Below the pieces are notes generated by a model, which was not told the DNA's origin, made no database searches, and worked only from the letters and a program-made list of their open reading frames with translations. This document shows, in pieces, positions 44,288 through 54,437 of a stretch of DNA of 59,524 nt. Each line of letters opens with the position of its first letter. The first letter of the stretch is position 1. The DNA lies in the NCBI GenBank assembly GCA_902530745.1, contig CACABO010000009.1, positions 1 through 59,524 on the forward strand, given 5' to 3'. Source of the DNA: an uncultured Alphaproteobacteria bacterium. GTDB taxonomy: Bacteria > Pseudomonadota > Alphaproteobacteria > HIMB59. The position numbers were made by a program, and so were the translations under genes.

Positions 44288-45607
44288 ATGATTAAAAAAA
44301 TTCTAATAATTTTGTTTTTTTCACTTAATGCAAACGCTGCTTTAGAGGTAACCATCGCTCAAGGTAAAGTTGAGCCTACTCCTATAGCTATTACTCAAAT
44401 TTTTGGAGCTGACTCAGATACAGCTAGATACGGAAACACACTTAGACAAATTATTTCAAATAATCTTACTAATTCTGGACTTTTTTATACTGTTAATGAA
44501 GACCTTTATATTCAATCAGACAATTTAGTTGAAAAAGTGCCTCGTTTTGAGGACTGGAAATTAATCAAAGCACAGTTTTTATTAAGCGCAGATGTCAGTA
44601 AAAATGACAAAGGGATTAGATTAAGAATGAGACTTTATGATGTTTTTAATGCAAAAGAGATAGAAAAATTACAACTAACAATTCCTGATGAAAATTTAAT
44701 AAGAAGAGTAGGTCATACTGTAAGTGACATCGTTTACGAGAGGATTACCGGTGAAACGGGTTACTTTGATACAAGAATTGTTTATGTTTCTGAAATTGGT
44801 CCTTTAGATCAGAGAGTAAAAAGACTAGCGATTATGGATCAAGACGGACATATAGACAGTCATCAATTTTTAACAGATGGAAAAAATATGGTATTAACTC
44901 CTCGCTTTGCACCAAATAAACAATTAATAACATATATGGAATACAAAAATAATCTTCCAAGAGTTTATATTTATAATCTTAAAACAGGTGAAAGAGAAAT
45001 TGTTGGAGATTTTCCTGGAATGACTTTTGCACCGAGATTTTCACCAGATAGCCAAAGTGTAGTAATGTCTTTTTCAGATCCCAACAATGCAGCTAATTCT
45101 GAGATATATTTAATGGATTTAAATACTCGGTCTCGCTTTAGATTAACAAATGACTCCGGAATTGACACATCACCTTCTTTTTCTCCTGATGGAGATAAAA
45201 TTGTTTTTAATTCTGATCGCGGTGGGAGCCCTCAGTTATTTATTATGGATAAAAATGGAGATAACATAAAAAGAATTTCAAAAGGTAGAGGTGTATATGG
45301 AAACCCAGTGTGGTCTCCAAGAGGTGACTTGATAGCTTTTACCAAGTTAACCCAAGGTAATTTCCATATAGGTGTTATGGATATAAATGGAAATAATGAA
45401 AGAGTGATTGTGAGGGATTTCGCTTTAGAGTCACCCGCTTGGTCCCCAAATGGTAGATATTTGATATTTCATAGACAAAAAAGGTCAAATCTTGATGGCA
45501 CAGGTGGGGAAGTAACAATTCATTTTATTGATATTACTGGGTACAATGAGAGGGTTATTCCGACTCCAAGGGATGGAAGTGACCCTGCATGGTCACCTTT
45601 GTTGTAA
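44288..45607 (+). CDS. tolB: Tol-Pal system periplasmic protein TolB
   Basis: 439 residues: signal peptide to about residue 19 (NANAAL), an N-terminal alpha/beta domain, then a six-bladed propeller with repeats such as FAPRFSPDSQSVVMS, TSPSFSPDGDKIVF, GNPVWSPRGDLIAF and ESPAWSPNGRYLIF. TolB binds Pal and is released by TolA. Separated from tolA by 45 bases with no hairpin. Confidence 0.96.
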   Translation: MIKKILIILFFSLNANAALEVTIAQGKVEPTPIAITQIFGADSDTARYGNTLRQIISNNLTNSGLFYTVNEDLYIQSDNLVEKVPRFEDWKLIKAQFLLSADVSKNDKGIRLRMRLYDVFNAKEIEKLQLTIPDENLIRRVGHTVSDIVYERITGETGYFDTRIVYVSEIGPLDQRVKRLAIMDQDGHIDSHQFLTDGKNMVLTPRFAPNKQLITYMEYKNNLPRVYIYNLKTGEREIVGDFPGMTFAPRFSPDSQSVVMSFSDPNNAANSEIYLMDLNTRSRFRLTNDSGIDTSPSFSPDGDKIVFNSDRGGSPQLFIMDKNGDNIKRISKGRGVYGNPVWSPRGDLIAFTKLTQGNFHIGVMDINGNNERVIVRDFALESPAWSPNGRYLIFHRQKRSNLDGTGGEVTIHFIDITGYNERVIPTPRDGSDPAWSPLL

Positions 45608-45728
45608 AATTCTATAGAAATCAACAAAATATGATTAATTTAAATAAGAATTATCTTGATTTCCAAAAAATTCAGTGTTTATTTACCTTAACTATAGTAA
45701 GAATATATTTACGCGGAGATTTATAATA

Positions 45729-46223
45729 ATGTTAAAAAAATTGTTTATGCTTATTGTTGCGGGTTTTTTCCTTGCTTCATGTGCTGCTACTAAGACTGAA
45801 CAAGGTGGAGACGTTGACGCAGCTTCAGCTAGTGCTAGTTCATCATCAGGTGGTGAAATTACAGCTGGTACCCAAGAAGATTTAATTGTTAACGTTGGAG
45901 ACAGAGTGTTCTTTGAATTCGATAGCTCAGAATTGACCGTTGATGCGCAAGCTACACTTGATGCACAGGCAGCTTGGTTAATGCAATACCCTGACACTAA
46001 CATAACTGTTGAAGGCCATGCAGATGAAAGAGGTACTCGTGAGTACAACTTGGCTCTAGGAGATAAAAGAGCATTTTCTGTATACTCTTACCTAGCCCAA
46101 GCAGGAATTGACACCAATAGAATGGAATATGTAAGTTGGGGTAAAGAAAGACCTGATGTAATCGGATCTGATGAAACTGCTTACAGTCAAAATAGACGCG
46201 GCGTAACCCTAGTAAGTAATTAA
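45729..46223 (+). CDS. pal: Peptidoglycan-associated lipoprotein Pal
   Basis: 164 residues. Lipobox FLASC gives an acylated Cys16; a Ser/Ala-rich linker follows, then an OmpA-like domain with FFEFDSSEL, VEGHADERGTREYN and the peptidoglycan-binding SQNRRGVTLV. I use ATG 45729, preceded by CGGAG; a GTG at 45675 would put 18 residues in front of the signal peptide. A strong hairpin follows the stop. The 121-base gap upstream may hold an own promoter. Confidence 0.95.
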   Translation: MLKKLFMLIVAGFFLASCAATKTEQGGDVDAASASASSSSGGEITAGTQEDLIVNVGDRVFFEFDSSELTVDAQATLDAQAAWLMQYPDTNITVEGHADERGTREYNLALGDKRAFSVYSYLAQAGIDTNRMEYVSWGKERPDVIGSDETAYSQNRRGVTLVSN

Positions 46224-46237
46224 TCAAAATTTCATTA

Positions 46238-46262
46238 GGGTGCTCTATTTAAAAGAGCACCC
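46238..46262. other. Intercistronic stem-loop between pal and ybgF
   Basis: GGGTGCTCT and AGAGCACCC form a perfect 9-base stem around a 7-base AT loop, 14 bases after the pal stop and 9 before the ybgF ATG. No T-run follows. As with the aapJ hairpin, it may stabilise the upstream message; it could also hide the ybgF Shine-Dalgarno region. Confidence 0.7.
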
Positions 46263-46271
46263 AAATTTCTC

Positions 46272-47300
46272 ATGAAAAAAATAAACATAATTTTGGTTAT
46301 TTTTTTCCTAATCCTTTTTAGTAACCAATCTAATACTGAAAATCACGATCAAGTATCTGTAGAATTAGACAGAATTAAAAATGACATAATTGATCTTCAA
46401 AAGTTTGTTTATAAAAACGAGTCATCACTAAATAATAATGTTAACTCAGAAGCAAAAAATGATTTAGATGAATTAAAAATATTAATCAATGAGATTTCAA
46501 AAAGTATCACTTCACTAGAAAAACAAATTTCAGATATTAAAGATGATGTAAAAAACCTTTATTCTTTATACACATCATCTGACTCTGACATAAATAAAAT
46601 TATTAGTGAATCTGATCAATTAAACATAGAAGAGAGCTCTTCAAATATTGTAGAGAATTCAGAGGATGATCAAATATTAGGACAAATCAGCCTGTCTGAC
46701 CTTGATGTAGATGAAACAAAAAAGATAGAAATACCAAATGAGGAGTCTGATGAGGTAATTTCTTCATTAGATCATGAAAAAGAGGAATTAGATGAAATAG
46801 AGATAAAATCTATTTCAGAAGTGAACACCTCAATGCTTAATGATTTAGAAATGCTGATAGAAGAGAGAGAAATAGAGCTTAATAAGCCAATAATTGACGT
46901 TGAATTAGAGTTAAAAAATGCAAAAACAAGCTTTGCAAGTTTTGATAACAAGTCTGCAATTGAGAGTTTACTGTTGATAATTAATTCAAATACTGATCAA
47001 GGAGAATATCTAGCTGAAACTTATTATCTTCTTGGCAGGACTTATTTTATGGAGAATGAAATCATTGAAGCAGTAAAATATTTTGGAATAAGACACAGAG
47101 ATTTCTCATCATTCTCTAAATTTAAGTCTGAAAATTACTTTTGGCTTGGAAAGTCTCTTTTTAGAATTGGAGATCAAGAAAATGGATGTTTAATCATGGA
47201 AGATCTAATTTTTTCAAATGCTTATTTAGAAAGCAAAGAAGTAATTGAGTCTGCAAAATCTCTCCAATCCGAAAAAGATTGTGGTTTAATTATTGACTGA
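46272..47300 (+). CDS. cpoB: Tol-Pal associated protein YbgF/CpoB
   Basis: 342 residues: signal peptide to about residue 22, an N-terminal coiled coil (to ~110), a very acidic middle (~115-215) and a C-terminal TPR region with YLAETYYLLGRTYFMENEIIEAVKYF. CpoB links outer-membrane constriction by Tol-Pal to peptidoglycan synthesis. The acidic insertion is longer than I know from E. coli. The TPR part ends with a conserved-looking SEKDCG. Confidence 0.88.
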   Translation: MKKINIILVIFFLILFSNQSNTENHDQVSVELDRIKNDIIDLQKFVYKNESSLNNNVNSEAKNDLDELKILINEISKSITSLEKQISDIKDDVKNLYSLYTSSDSDINKIISESDQLNIEESSSNIVENSEDDQILGQISLSDLDVDETKKIEIPNEESDEVISSLDHEKEELDEIEIKSISEVNTSMLNDLEMLIEEREIELNKPIIDVELELKNAKTSFASFDNKSAIESLLLIINSNTDQGEYLAETYYLLGRTYFMENEIIEAVKYFGIRHRDFSSFSKFKSENYFWLGKSLFRIGDQENGCLIMEDLIFSNAYLESKEVIESAKSLQSEKDCGLIID

Positions 47301-48246
47301 AGAAGTATCCCTCTCTCATAGTGTAAAGAATTACCTTCAAAATAATATTAAAGCTAACGACAAAATATTGATTTCAATTTCTTGTGGTTTGGATAGTACA
47401 GTCCTATATGATTCAATAATTAGATCAAAATATTTTAATAAAAAAAATATTTATTATATAATTTTTGATCACCAAATAAGACCTGAGGGAAAATATGAAA
47501 TTAAACAATTTATTAACATTTATAATCTTACAAATAAAAATCTTTTCGTAAAGAGATTATTTTTAAAGGATAAATCAAAAGGTTTTCAAGAAAAATCAAG
47601 ATCTATTAGATATGATTTTTTAGACAAATTTTCAAAAAAAAAAGATATAAAGCACATTTTTTTGGGCCACCATCTCGATGACTTAAATGAAACTTATTTC
47701 TTGAGAAAAACCCAACAATCTAGTGCTACTGGATTATCAAATATTTTTTTAGATAAATATAAGAGTCTCAAATTACATCGACCATTAAAGAAATACACAA
47801 AAAAGCAAATTAAAAGCTATGCCATATTTAATAGACTTACATGGTTTGATGATAGGAGTAACTTAGAGTTAGATTACACAAGAAACAAAATAAGAAATTT
47901 TTTGTATTCAAAAAAACTCTTTAATCAAATTAATAATGACAGACTAAACTTCTTTAAAATATTTCATTTGCATCAGCTACACCAAAATTTTTTTAAAAGA
48001 AAAAGAAATAACATATTTGAAATTGACACAAATAAGTTCAACAATCTAAATGAAAATCTTAAATTTATAGTAGTACAGACGTTTTATTACGAATATCGTC
48101 ACTTACTAAAAAAACAAATTAGGGATGAAAACATCAAGAATTTTTTAAAAATACTTAAAACCCACCTCATTAGTAATAAAGAAATGTCAGTATTTTCAGG
48201 AAAAATTGGTGTCTTTAATAAAAAAACATGTATAAATCTTACTTAG
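47293..48246 (+). CDS. tilS: tRNA(Ile)-lysidine synthase
   Basis: Adds lysine to C34 of the tRNA that reads AUA. The PP-loop is [12 protein letters not shown] (residues 29-40), where the usual SGG reads [18 protein letters not shown] is the second block. At 317 residues it is a short form with only a vestigial C-terminal domain. Start is TTG at 47293, 8 bases inside cpoB; it is needed to include the N-terminal helix. Confidence 0.9.
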   Translation: MTEEVSLSHSVKNYLQNNIKANDKILISISCGLDSTVLYDSIIRSKYFNKKNIYYIIFDHQIRPEGKYEIKQFINIYNLTNKNLFVKRLFLKDKSKGFQEKSRSIRYDFLDKFSKKKDIKHIFLGHHLDDLNETYFLRKTQQSSATGLSNIFLDKYKSLKLHRPLKKYTKKQIKSYAIFNRLTWFDDRSNLELDYTRNKIRNFLYSKKLFNQINNDRLNFFKIFHLHQLHQNFFKRKRNNIFEIDTNKFNNLNENLKFIVVQTFYYEYRHLLKKQIRDENIKNFLKILKTHLISNKEMSVFSGKIGVFNKKTCINLT

Positions 48247-48283
48247 TACTTTAAACGTAAGTAACACTAACTATATTAAATAT

Positions 48284-50212
48284 ATGAAAAATTTTTCAAA
48301 AAATATTTTTGTCTGGATAATAATAAGCCTTATTTTGCTTGGATTATTCAATGTATTTAAAAACTCTCAAAGAGATTACTCCTCTGTGTCATACACTTAT
48401 TCAACACTGCTAGATAAAGCTCAAAATGGTGAAATTAAATCTGTTGAAATTCAGGGAAACAATATTTTTGGTCAAACTATGGATGGCGTTGACTTTTCAA
48501 CATACGCCCCTAGGGACCCTAATTTAATAGAAACTCTTAACGAAAATCAGGTAGCTATTAATGCTAAACCCGAACAAAACGGTATGCATCCTCTACTAAG
48601 TATATTTGTCTCTTGGTTTCCAATGTTACTTTTAATTGGAGTTTGGATATTTTTTATGCGTCAAATGCAATCAGGTAAGGGTGGAGGAGCACTAGGTTTT
48701 GGTAGATCAAAAGCAAAGTTACTCAATGAAAATAAACAAAGAGTTACTTTTAACGACGTTGCAGGTATCGATGAGGCCAAACAAGAATTAGAAGAGGTTG
48801 TTTCTTTTCTAAAAGATCCACAAAAGTTTCAAAGATTGGGAGCTAAAATACCAAAAGGCGCTCTTTTGGTTGGACCTCCCGGCACCGGAAAGACACTTCT
48901 TGCTCGAGCAATAGCTGGGGAAGCTGGGGTGCCATTCTTCTCAATCTCTGGATCAGATTTTGTGGAAATGTTTGTTGGTGTTGGAGCTAGTAGAGTTAGA
49001 GATATGTTTGAACAAGGCAAGAAGAACGCACCTTGTATCATATTTATCGATGAAATAGATGCTGTTGGAAGACACAGAGGTGCTGGATTAGGGGGCGGTA
49101 ATGACGAGAGAGAACAAACCCTCAATCAACTCCTTGTTGAAATGGATGGTTTTGAAGCTAATGAAGGAGTGATTATTGTTGCAGCGACTAACAGGCCAGA
49201 TGTTCTTGATCCAGCATTACTAAGACCAGGAAGATTTGATAGGCAAGTGGTAGTACCTGCCCCTGACATTATTGGAAGAGATAAAATTTTAAAAGTACAT
49301 ACAAGAAAAATTAAAATGGATAAATCTGTTAAAACTATTGCTATTGCTAGGTCAACTCCTGGTTTCTCTGGAGCTGATTTGGCTAATATTGTTAACGAAG
49401 CCGCACTTATAGCAGCTAGAAAGAATAAGAAAATTGTAACTATGGATGATTTTGAAGATGCAAAAGATAAAGTAATGCTTGGAACACAAAATAAATCAAA
49501 AATAATTTCAGATAGCGAGAAGGAAGTAATAGCTTACCACGAAGCTGGACATGCTTTAGCAAACTTACATTGTAAACATGCAGACCCAATATATAAATCA
49601 TCAATTATTCCAACCGGTAGGGCTTTAGGTTTTGTTATGAGTGTCCCTGAGCAAGATAAGGTAATTCATCGTAAAGATGAATATTTAGACAAATTAGTCG
49701 TTACTGTCGCAGCACGAATTGCTGAAGAATTAATATTTGGTCCAGAAAAAATAGGTTCTGGAGCAGCTGGTGATATTCAACAGGTCACAAACTTGGCTAG
49801 AGCTATGGTAACTCAAATGGGTTATAGCGATAAGTTGGGAAGAGTGAGATATACTGGTAATCAGGAGGAAGTGTTTTTGGGCCACTCTGTTACGCAATCA
49901 AAAAATATTTCTGAGGAAACTGCAAGAATAATTGACCAAGAGGTTATTCGCCTCGTAGAGGATGCAGAGTCAAAAGCTAGAAAGTTACTTACGGAAAATA
50001 TTAAAGACCTTCATATTATAGCTAAAGGACTTTTAGAATTTGAAACTCTGACAGGTGAAGAAATTAAAAACTTAATTAAGGGTATTAAACCGAAAAGGGA
50101 TGATGATTTAACATCTGATAGCTCAGATGACTCTGATAATCAAAAAGAAAAAGTTAATAAAGGCCCTTTACCATCTTTTACAAAAGATCAAGATTTTCCT
50201 CTTCCAAATTAA
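48284..50212 (+). CDS. ftsH: ATP-dependent zinc metalloprotease FtsH
   Basis: Membrane-bound AAA+ protease that degrades RpoH, LpxC and damaged membrane proteins. 642 residues: two N-terminal helices around a periplasmic domain, Walker A GPPGTGKT, Walker [11 protein letters not shown], the second region of homology RPGRFDRQV, and zinc motif HEAGH. Next to tilS as in many proteobacteria. The rpoH gene, whose product FtsH would degrade, is 3.3 kb downstream. Confidence 0.97.
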   Translation: MKNFSKNIFVWIIISLILLGLFNVFKNSQRDYSSVSYTYSTLLDKAQNGEIKSVEIQGNNIFGQTMDGVDFSTYAPRDPNLIETLNENQVAINAKPEQNGMHPLLSIFVSWFPMLLLIGVWIFFMRQMQSGKGGGALGFGRSKAKLLNENKQRVTFNDVAGIDEAKQELEEVVSFLKDPQKFQRLGAKIPKGALLVGPPGTGKTLLARAIAGEAGVPFFSISGSDFVEMFVGVGASRVRDMFEQGKKNAPCIIFIDEIDAVGRHRGAGLGGGNDEREQTLNQLLVEMDGFEANEGVIIVAATNRPDVLDPALLRPGRFDRQVVVPAPDIIGRDKILKVHTRKIKMDKSVKTIAIARSTPGFSGADLANIVNEAALIAARKNKKIVTMDDFEDAKDKVMLGTQNKSKIISDSEKEVIAYHEAGHALANLHCKHADPIYKSSIIPTGRALGFVMSVPEQDKVIHRKDEYLDKLVVTVAARIAEELIFGPEKIGSGAAGDIQQVTNLARAMVTQMGYSDKLGRVRYTGNQEEVFLGHSVTQSKNISEETARIIDQEVIRLVEDAESKARKLLTENIKDLHIIAKGLLEFETLTGEEIKNLIKGIKPKRDDDLTSDSSDDSDNQKEKVNKGPLPSFTKDQDFPLPN

Positions 50213-50239
50213 CGATAAGTCCAATATTAAATACCCATA

Positions 50240-51592
50240 ATGAGGCTATTTGGTACTGATGGGATCAGAGGTGAAGTAGGAAAGTATCCTCTGACACCTG
50301 AAAACGTGCTTAAGCTGGCTAAAGCCTCGTCGCTTGTTTTGAGAAAGAAAAATTCAATTTCAAGAGTTGTTATTAATAAAGATACTCGACTATCCGGATA
50401 TATATTTGAACCAGCTTTAACATCAGGTTTTTTATCAATGGGAATAGATGTAATCTTAGTAGGGCCTTTACCCACTCCGGCCCTGACAGTTTTAGGTAAA
50501 TCATTAAGAGCAGATTTTTCAGTAATGATTACGGCTTCTCATAATCCGTATAGAGATAACGGACTAAAATTTTTTTCTAATCAAGGCTTAAAAATTTCTC
50601 CAGAGGAGGAAAATAAAATTGAGGATTTATTTTTTAACTACGACTTTGATAACTTTAAAATAAAACAGTCAAATTATGGTAAAGCTATAAGACTTAAAAA
50701 TGCATTAGGAAGATATTCTGAGGCACTTAAACATAGTGCAGATAGAAATCTTAACTATAGTCAATTAAAAGTAACGTTAGATTGTGCAAATGGAGCATCA
50801 TATAAGGTTGCGCCAGAGGTTTTGTTTGAATTAGGTTTAGACTCACACACTATTGGTAATAATCCTTCTGGCACAAATATTAATCAAAATTGTGGTTCTT
50901 TATTTCCTCATAAAGCATCAGAGTTAGTTAAAAAAAAAAGATGTGATATTGGAATTTGCTTAGATGGAGATGGCGATAGAGTTATTATTATTGACGAAAA
51001 GGGCAATGTATTAAATGGAGAGGAAATAATTTTTATTTTTGCCAAATATTATTTATATGAAAATAAAATAAAAAAAGGCTCTGTTGTAGTAACTAACGAA
51101 GTTGCAAATCATGGTCTTGATATAGCCTTAAAAAAATTAGGTCTTCAATTAAAACGAGTAAAAGTTGGTGATAAAAATATTTTAAAGGAAATTTTAGATA
51201 ATAAATATTTTTTTGGGGGAGAACCGTCTGGACATTTTATATTTAAAGATGACATTTTAATTGGCGATGGTATGGCAACTGCTATTAGATTGCTCACATT
51301 AATTCTTAAAGAAAAGAAAAAGTTATCAGTATTAAGAAAAGGTATCGATTTACTTGAAGAATTGAACATAAATCAAAGAATAGATCGCGAAAGATTTTAC
51401 TTAAATCAAGAGAGTATTTATAAAAAGCTAAATAATTTACTAAAAAATTCAGATATTTATTACAATATTCGTCCTTCAGGAACAGAGCCACTATTAAGAG
51501 TGAACTTGCAATATCATAAAAGAAATATAAAAGTAATTACTCTTAATAAATTAAAAAAACAAATAATAAAAGTAATTTCAGATGCTTGTTAA
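50240..51592 (+). CDS. glmM: Phosphoglucosamine mutase
   Basis: Interconverts glucosamine 6- and 1-phosphate for UDP-GlcNAc synthesis. 450 residues: FGTDGIRGEVG at the N-terminus, phosphoserine loop TASHNPYRDNGLK, metal loop DGDGDR, sugar loop GGEPSGHF and phosphate-binding RPSGTEPLLRV. Follows ftsH after 27 bases and overlaps the hisZ-like gene by 11 bases. Confidence 0.97.
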   Translation: MRLFGTDGIRGEVGKYPLTPENVLKLAKASSLVLRKKNSISRVVINKDTRLSGYIFEPALTSGFLSMGIDVILVGPLPTPALTVLGKSLRADFSVMITASHNPYRDNGLKFFSNQGLKISPEEENKIEDLFFNYDFDNFKIKQSNYGKAIRLKNALGRYSEALKHSADRNLNYSQLKVTLDCANGASYKVAPEVLFELGLDSHTIGNNPSGTNINQNCGSLFPHKASELVKKKRCDIGICLDGDGDRVIIIDEKGNVLNGEEIIFIFAKYYLYENKIKKGSVVVTNEVANHGLDIALKKLGLQLKRVKVGDKNILKEILDNKYFFGGEPSGHFIFKDDILIGDGMATAIRLLTLILKEKKKLSVLRKGIDLLEELNINQRIDRERFYLNQESIYKKLNNLLKNSDIYYNIRPSGTEPLLRVNLQYHKRNIKVITLNKLKKQIIKVISDAC

Positions 51593-52292
51593 TTCTTTTG
51601 ACACAAAATATTCACTAACAGCAAAAAAATATGAGAGTTTAGATAATTTATTTACTAAAACTGTCAGTGCGAATAAGAAATTTACAAGAATTTTTACATC
51701 TGTAATTGAAAATAAATCTTTAAAGTCATTATCAGATGCAACTCTTCGTTCAGATATTACAGGTCAGGTTATCAATACAATTTTGACTCACGACCCAAAA
51801 TCTAAACACTTCCTTTATTACATGGGAGATATTTTTAAAAAAGATAAAATGAACACTGATAATATTAAGCAGTTTAGACAACATGGTGTTGAAATTATTA
51901 ATTTATCTAAAAATGACTCTTTCAAAGAAGTTTTACAGATCCTAGATAAGTTTCTAAAAAAAATTATTAAAAAAAATTACACTTATGTTTTTACTGATCC
52001 AAAAATATCAAAAAATAAAAGTTACCTTTTAGACAGTATTGGCTTTAAAAGTAAAATTTATAAATTTGTTAATATTTTTAAAAAAAAAATTGATGCTCCA
52101 TTTGAAATAAATTTAGAAAAAGACTTTTTTTCTCAAGACTATCATCAGGATATTTTTTTCTATGTTTATTCTAATTCTACAAAAAAAATATTAGCCCAAG
52201 GTGGTGGCTACAAATATAAAAAAAATAACAAAAAAATTGAGGGTTTTGGTTTCTCATGCAATGTTGAATACATTGCTGAATTAATTAAATGA
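51582..52292 (+). CDS. hisZ: Short HisZ-like protein (ATP phosphoribosyltransferase regulatory subunit)
   Basis: 236 residues. LRSDITGQVINTI matches the motif-2 region (LRPDxT) of histidyl-tRNA-synthetase-like proteins and LAQGGGYKYK their GGRYD motif. The position directly before purA fits hisZ of other proteobacteria. It is much shorter than the ~320-390 residues of HisZ and has no motif-1 region that I can see. It may have lost part of the dimer core; hisG is not nearby. Overlaps glmM (11 bases) and purA (4 bases). Confidence 0.65.
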   Translation: MLVNSFDTKYSLTAKKYESLDNLFTKTVSANKKFTRIFTSVIENKSLKSLSDATLRSDITGQVINTILTHDPKSKHFLYYMGDIFKKDKMNTDNIKQFRQHGVEIINLSKNDSFKEVLQILDKFLKKIIKKNYTYVFTDPKISKNKSYLLDSIGFKSKIYKFVNIFKKKIDAPFEINLEKDFFSQDYHQDIFFYVYSNSTKKILAQGGGYKYKKNNKKIEGFGFSCNVEYIAELIK

Positions 52293-53542
52293 ACACAGCT
52301 ATTATAGGACTTCAATGGGGCGATGAGGGTAAGGGTAAAATAGTCGATTATCTTTCAGAAGAATTTGATTTGGTTGTAAGATATCAAGGTGGTAACAATG
52401 CGGGCCATACAGTAATAGTTGATGACAATACTTATAAATTAAACCTTATTCCATCCGGTATAATTCGTGGAAAAGTATGTTATTTAGGTCAAGGAGTTGT
52501 TCTTGATCCTGGCCATTTTTATAATGAGTATGATCAAATTACTAAAAAGATTGAGAGTCCAAAGATATTTTTATCTTCAAATATATCTCTTATCTTAGAA
52601 TATCATAAGCAACTAGATAAAATTAATGAATTAATTTTAAAAAACGAAAAAAAAATTGGAACCACATCTAAAGGCATTGGACCTGCATACCAAGATAAAG
52701 TTGGAAGAAAGAGTATCAAACTATATGATTTAAAATCTAAAAATATAATTGAAGAAAAATTAGAGACAATTAAGAAGTTTTATGATCCTATTCTTGAATG
52801 TTTTGATGAAAGTAAAATTAATATTGATAAAACAGTTCAAGACTTATTGAGCTTTTATGATTTAGTTAAAGAATTAATTGTTGATAATTCTTTTATCAAA
52901 AAAAAATTTAAAAATAAAAAAATATTATTTGAAGGTGCTCAAGGGGCACTTCTTGATTTAGATCATGGCTCTTACCCCTTTGTAACTTCATCAAACACTG
53001 TTTCATCAAATATTGTTATTGGTTCAGCAATGCAGGTGGATTATAAAACTGTTGGTATATTTAAAGCCTATGCTACTAGAGTTGGTAATGGGCCATTCCC
53101 ATCTGAATTATTTGATGATGTTGGGAATTATATAGCTGAGAAAGGTGTTGAAATTGGAACAGTTACAAAAAGAAAAAGAAGGTGTGGTTGGCTTGATTTA
53201 GTATCCTTAAAGTATAGCTGTGAAATAAATCGTGTTAATGAACTTTGCATAACTAAAGCTGATGTATTAAACAATCTCTCAGAAATCAAAGTATGCAAAA
53301 GCTATAATTCAAAAAAATATGAGGAGGTAAGTTTTAGTGAAAGTGATATTTTGGGTTCAGTTTCTTTAGATGATAATGACTTTGAGTCATTTGCAAGTTG
53401 GGGAGAAATTAACGATTTGAGTAATTTTGAAAACTTACCTGAAAATCTTAAAAAATTTATTTCATATATTGAAGATTACCTAAGTATTCCAATTAAAGTT
53501 ATTTCATTAGGTCCTGAGAGAAATCAAACAATTATTAGGTAA
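52289..53542 (+). CDS. purA: Adenylosuccinate synthetase
   Basis: GTP-dependent joining of IMP and aspartate in AMP synthesis. 417 residues; the N-terminal GLQWGDEGKGKIVDYL holds the phosphate loop and catalytic Asp, with GGNNAGHTV, IGTTSKGIGPAYQDK and TRVGNGPFPSEL following, and SLGPERNQTI at the end. Overlaps the convergent rpoH by 8 bases. Confidence 0.97.
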   Translation: MNTAIIGLQWGDEGKGKIVDYLSEEFDLVVRYQGGNNAGHTVIVDDNTYKLNLIPSGIIRGKVCYLGQGVVLDPGHFYNEYDQITKKIESPKIFLSSNISLILEYHKQLDKINELILKNEKKIGTTSKGIGPAYQDKVGRKSIKLYDLKSKNIIEEKLETIKKFYDPILECFDESKINIDKTVQDLLSFYDLVKELIVDNSFIKKKFKNKKILFEGAQGALLDLDHGSYPFVTSSNTVSSNIVIGSAMQVDYKTVGIFKAYATRVGNGPFPSELFDDVGNYIAEKGVEIGTVTKRKRRCGWLDLVSLKYSCEINRVNELCITKADVLNNLSEIKVCKSYNSKKYEEVSFSESDILGSVSLDDNDFESFASWGEINDLSNFENLPENLKKFISYIEDYLSIPIKVISLGPERNQTIIR

Positions 53543-54437
53543 TTTTAGATTTAGTTAAAAGTTTCTGATCTGTAATAATTTTGATTTCTTCTTGAAGTTT
53601 TTTAATTGCTTTGTTCTCTATTTGCCTAACTCTTTCTCTACTTATTGAATATTTCTGGCTAAGGTCCTCTAATGTTTTAGGCTCTTCATCTAATCGTCTT
53701 GCAGTTAAAATTTCTATTTCTCTTGGTTCAAGTTTTTTTACAGCTTGATTATAAAGTGCTTTTCTTTTTTTTAATTCATCGCTTTGTTCAACTCTTGAGG
53801 CAGTATCAATTGTTTCATCTTCTACTTGATCAATCCATTCTGAGTCATTTTCATCGTTTAAGGGTGTGTTTAATGAGAAATCCTGATTAAATACTCTTCC
53901 TTCCATTTGCTTAACTTCCTCTTCAGTTACTCCAAGATCAATAGAAATAGACTTTATTTGATCATTAGTGAGGTAACCATCTTCATATTTTTTTATTTGA
54001 TTCCTAAGTCTTCGAAGATTAAAAAAAAGTTTTTTTTGGGCTGCAGTAGTTCCTATCTTAACAAGAGACCAACTATGTAAGACATATTCCTGAATCGAAG
54101 CTCTAATCCACCATATTGCATAAGTAGCTAACCTAAAACCTTTTTCAGGATCAAATTTTCTTATTGCTTGGATAAGTCCTAAATTACCCTCAGAAATTAA
54201 ATCAAATAATGGTAAACCATAACCTTTATAGCCCATAGCAATTTTTGCGACTAGTCTTAAATGACTTGTCACAAGTTTTTGAGCAGCTCTTGTATCACCA
54301 TTTTTAAGCCAATCTATTGCAAGCTTTTTTTCCTCTTCATTTGACAAAATAGGAAACTGATTAATTTTTTTTAAATAAGGATAAATGTCATTTTCAGAGG
54401 TAATAACAGGTAGTAAATTTTTATTTTCAATACTCAT
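53535..54437 (-). CDS. rpoH: RNA polymerase heat-shock sigma factor RpoH
   Basis: 300 residues. The RpoH box reads QKKLFFNLRRLR, which separates it from RpoD; LVAKIAMGYKGYGLPLFDLISEGNLGL is region 2.1/2.2, FRLATYAIWWIRASIQEYVL region 2.3/2.4, and LSQKYSISRERVRQIENKA region 4.2. Heat-shock and protein-quality genes such as ftsH would be targets. It overlaps rluD by 4 bases, a pairing common in alphaproteobacteria. Confidence 0.96.
   Translation of the reverse strand: MSIENKNLLPVITSENDIYPYLKKINQFPILSNEEEKKLAIDWLKNGDTRAAQKLVTSHLRLVAKIAMGYKGYGLPLFDLISEGNLGLIQAIRKFDPEKGFRLATYAIWWIRASIQEYVLHSWSLVKIGTTAAQKKLFFNLRRLRNQIKKYEDGYLTNDQIKSISIDLGVTEEEVKQMEGRVFNQDFSLNTPLNDENDSEWIDQVEDETIDTASRVEQSDELKKRKALYNQAVKKLEPREIEILTARRLDEEPKTLEDLSQKYSISRERVRQIENKAIKKLQEEIKIITDQKLLTKSKIT

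Noticed and set aside
45692-46048. Reverse-strand 118-residue frame over pal
   Set aside because: It is fully antisense to a well-supported gene and has a composition that mirrors it.
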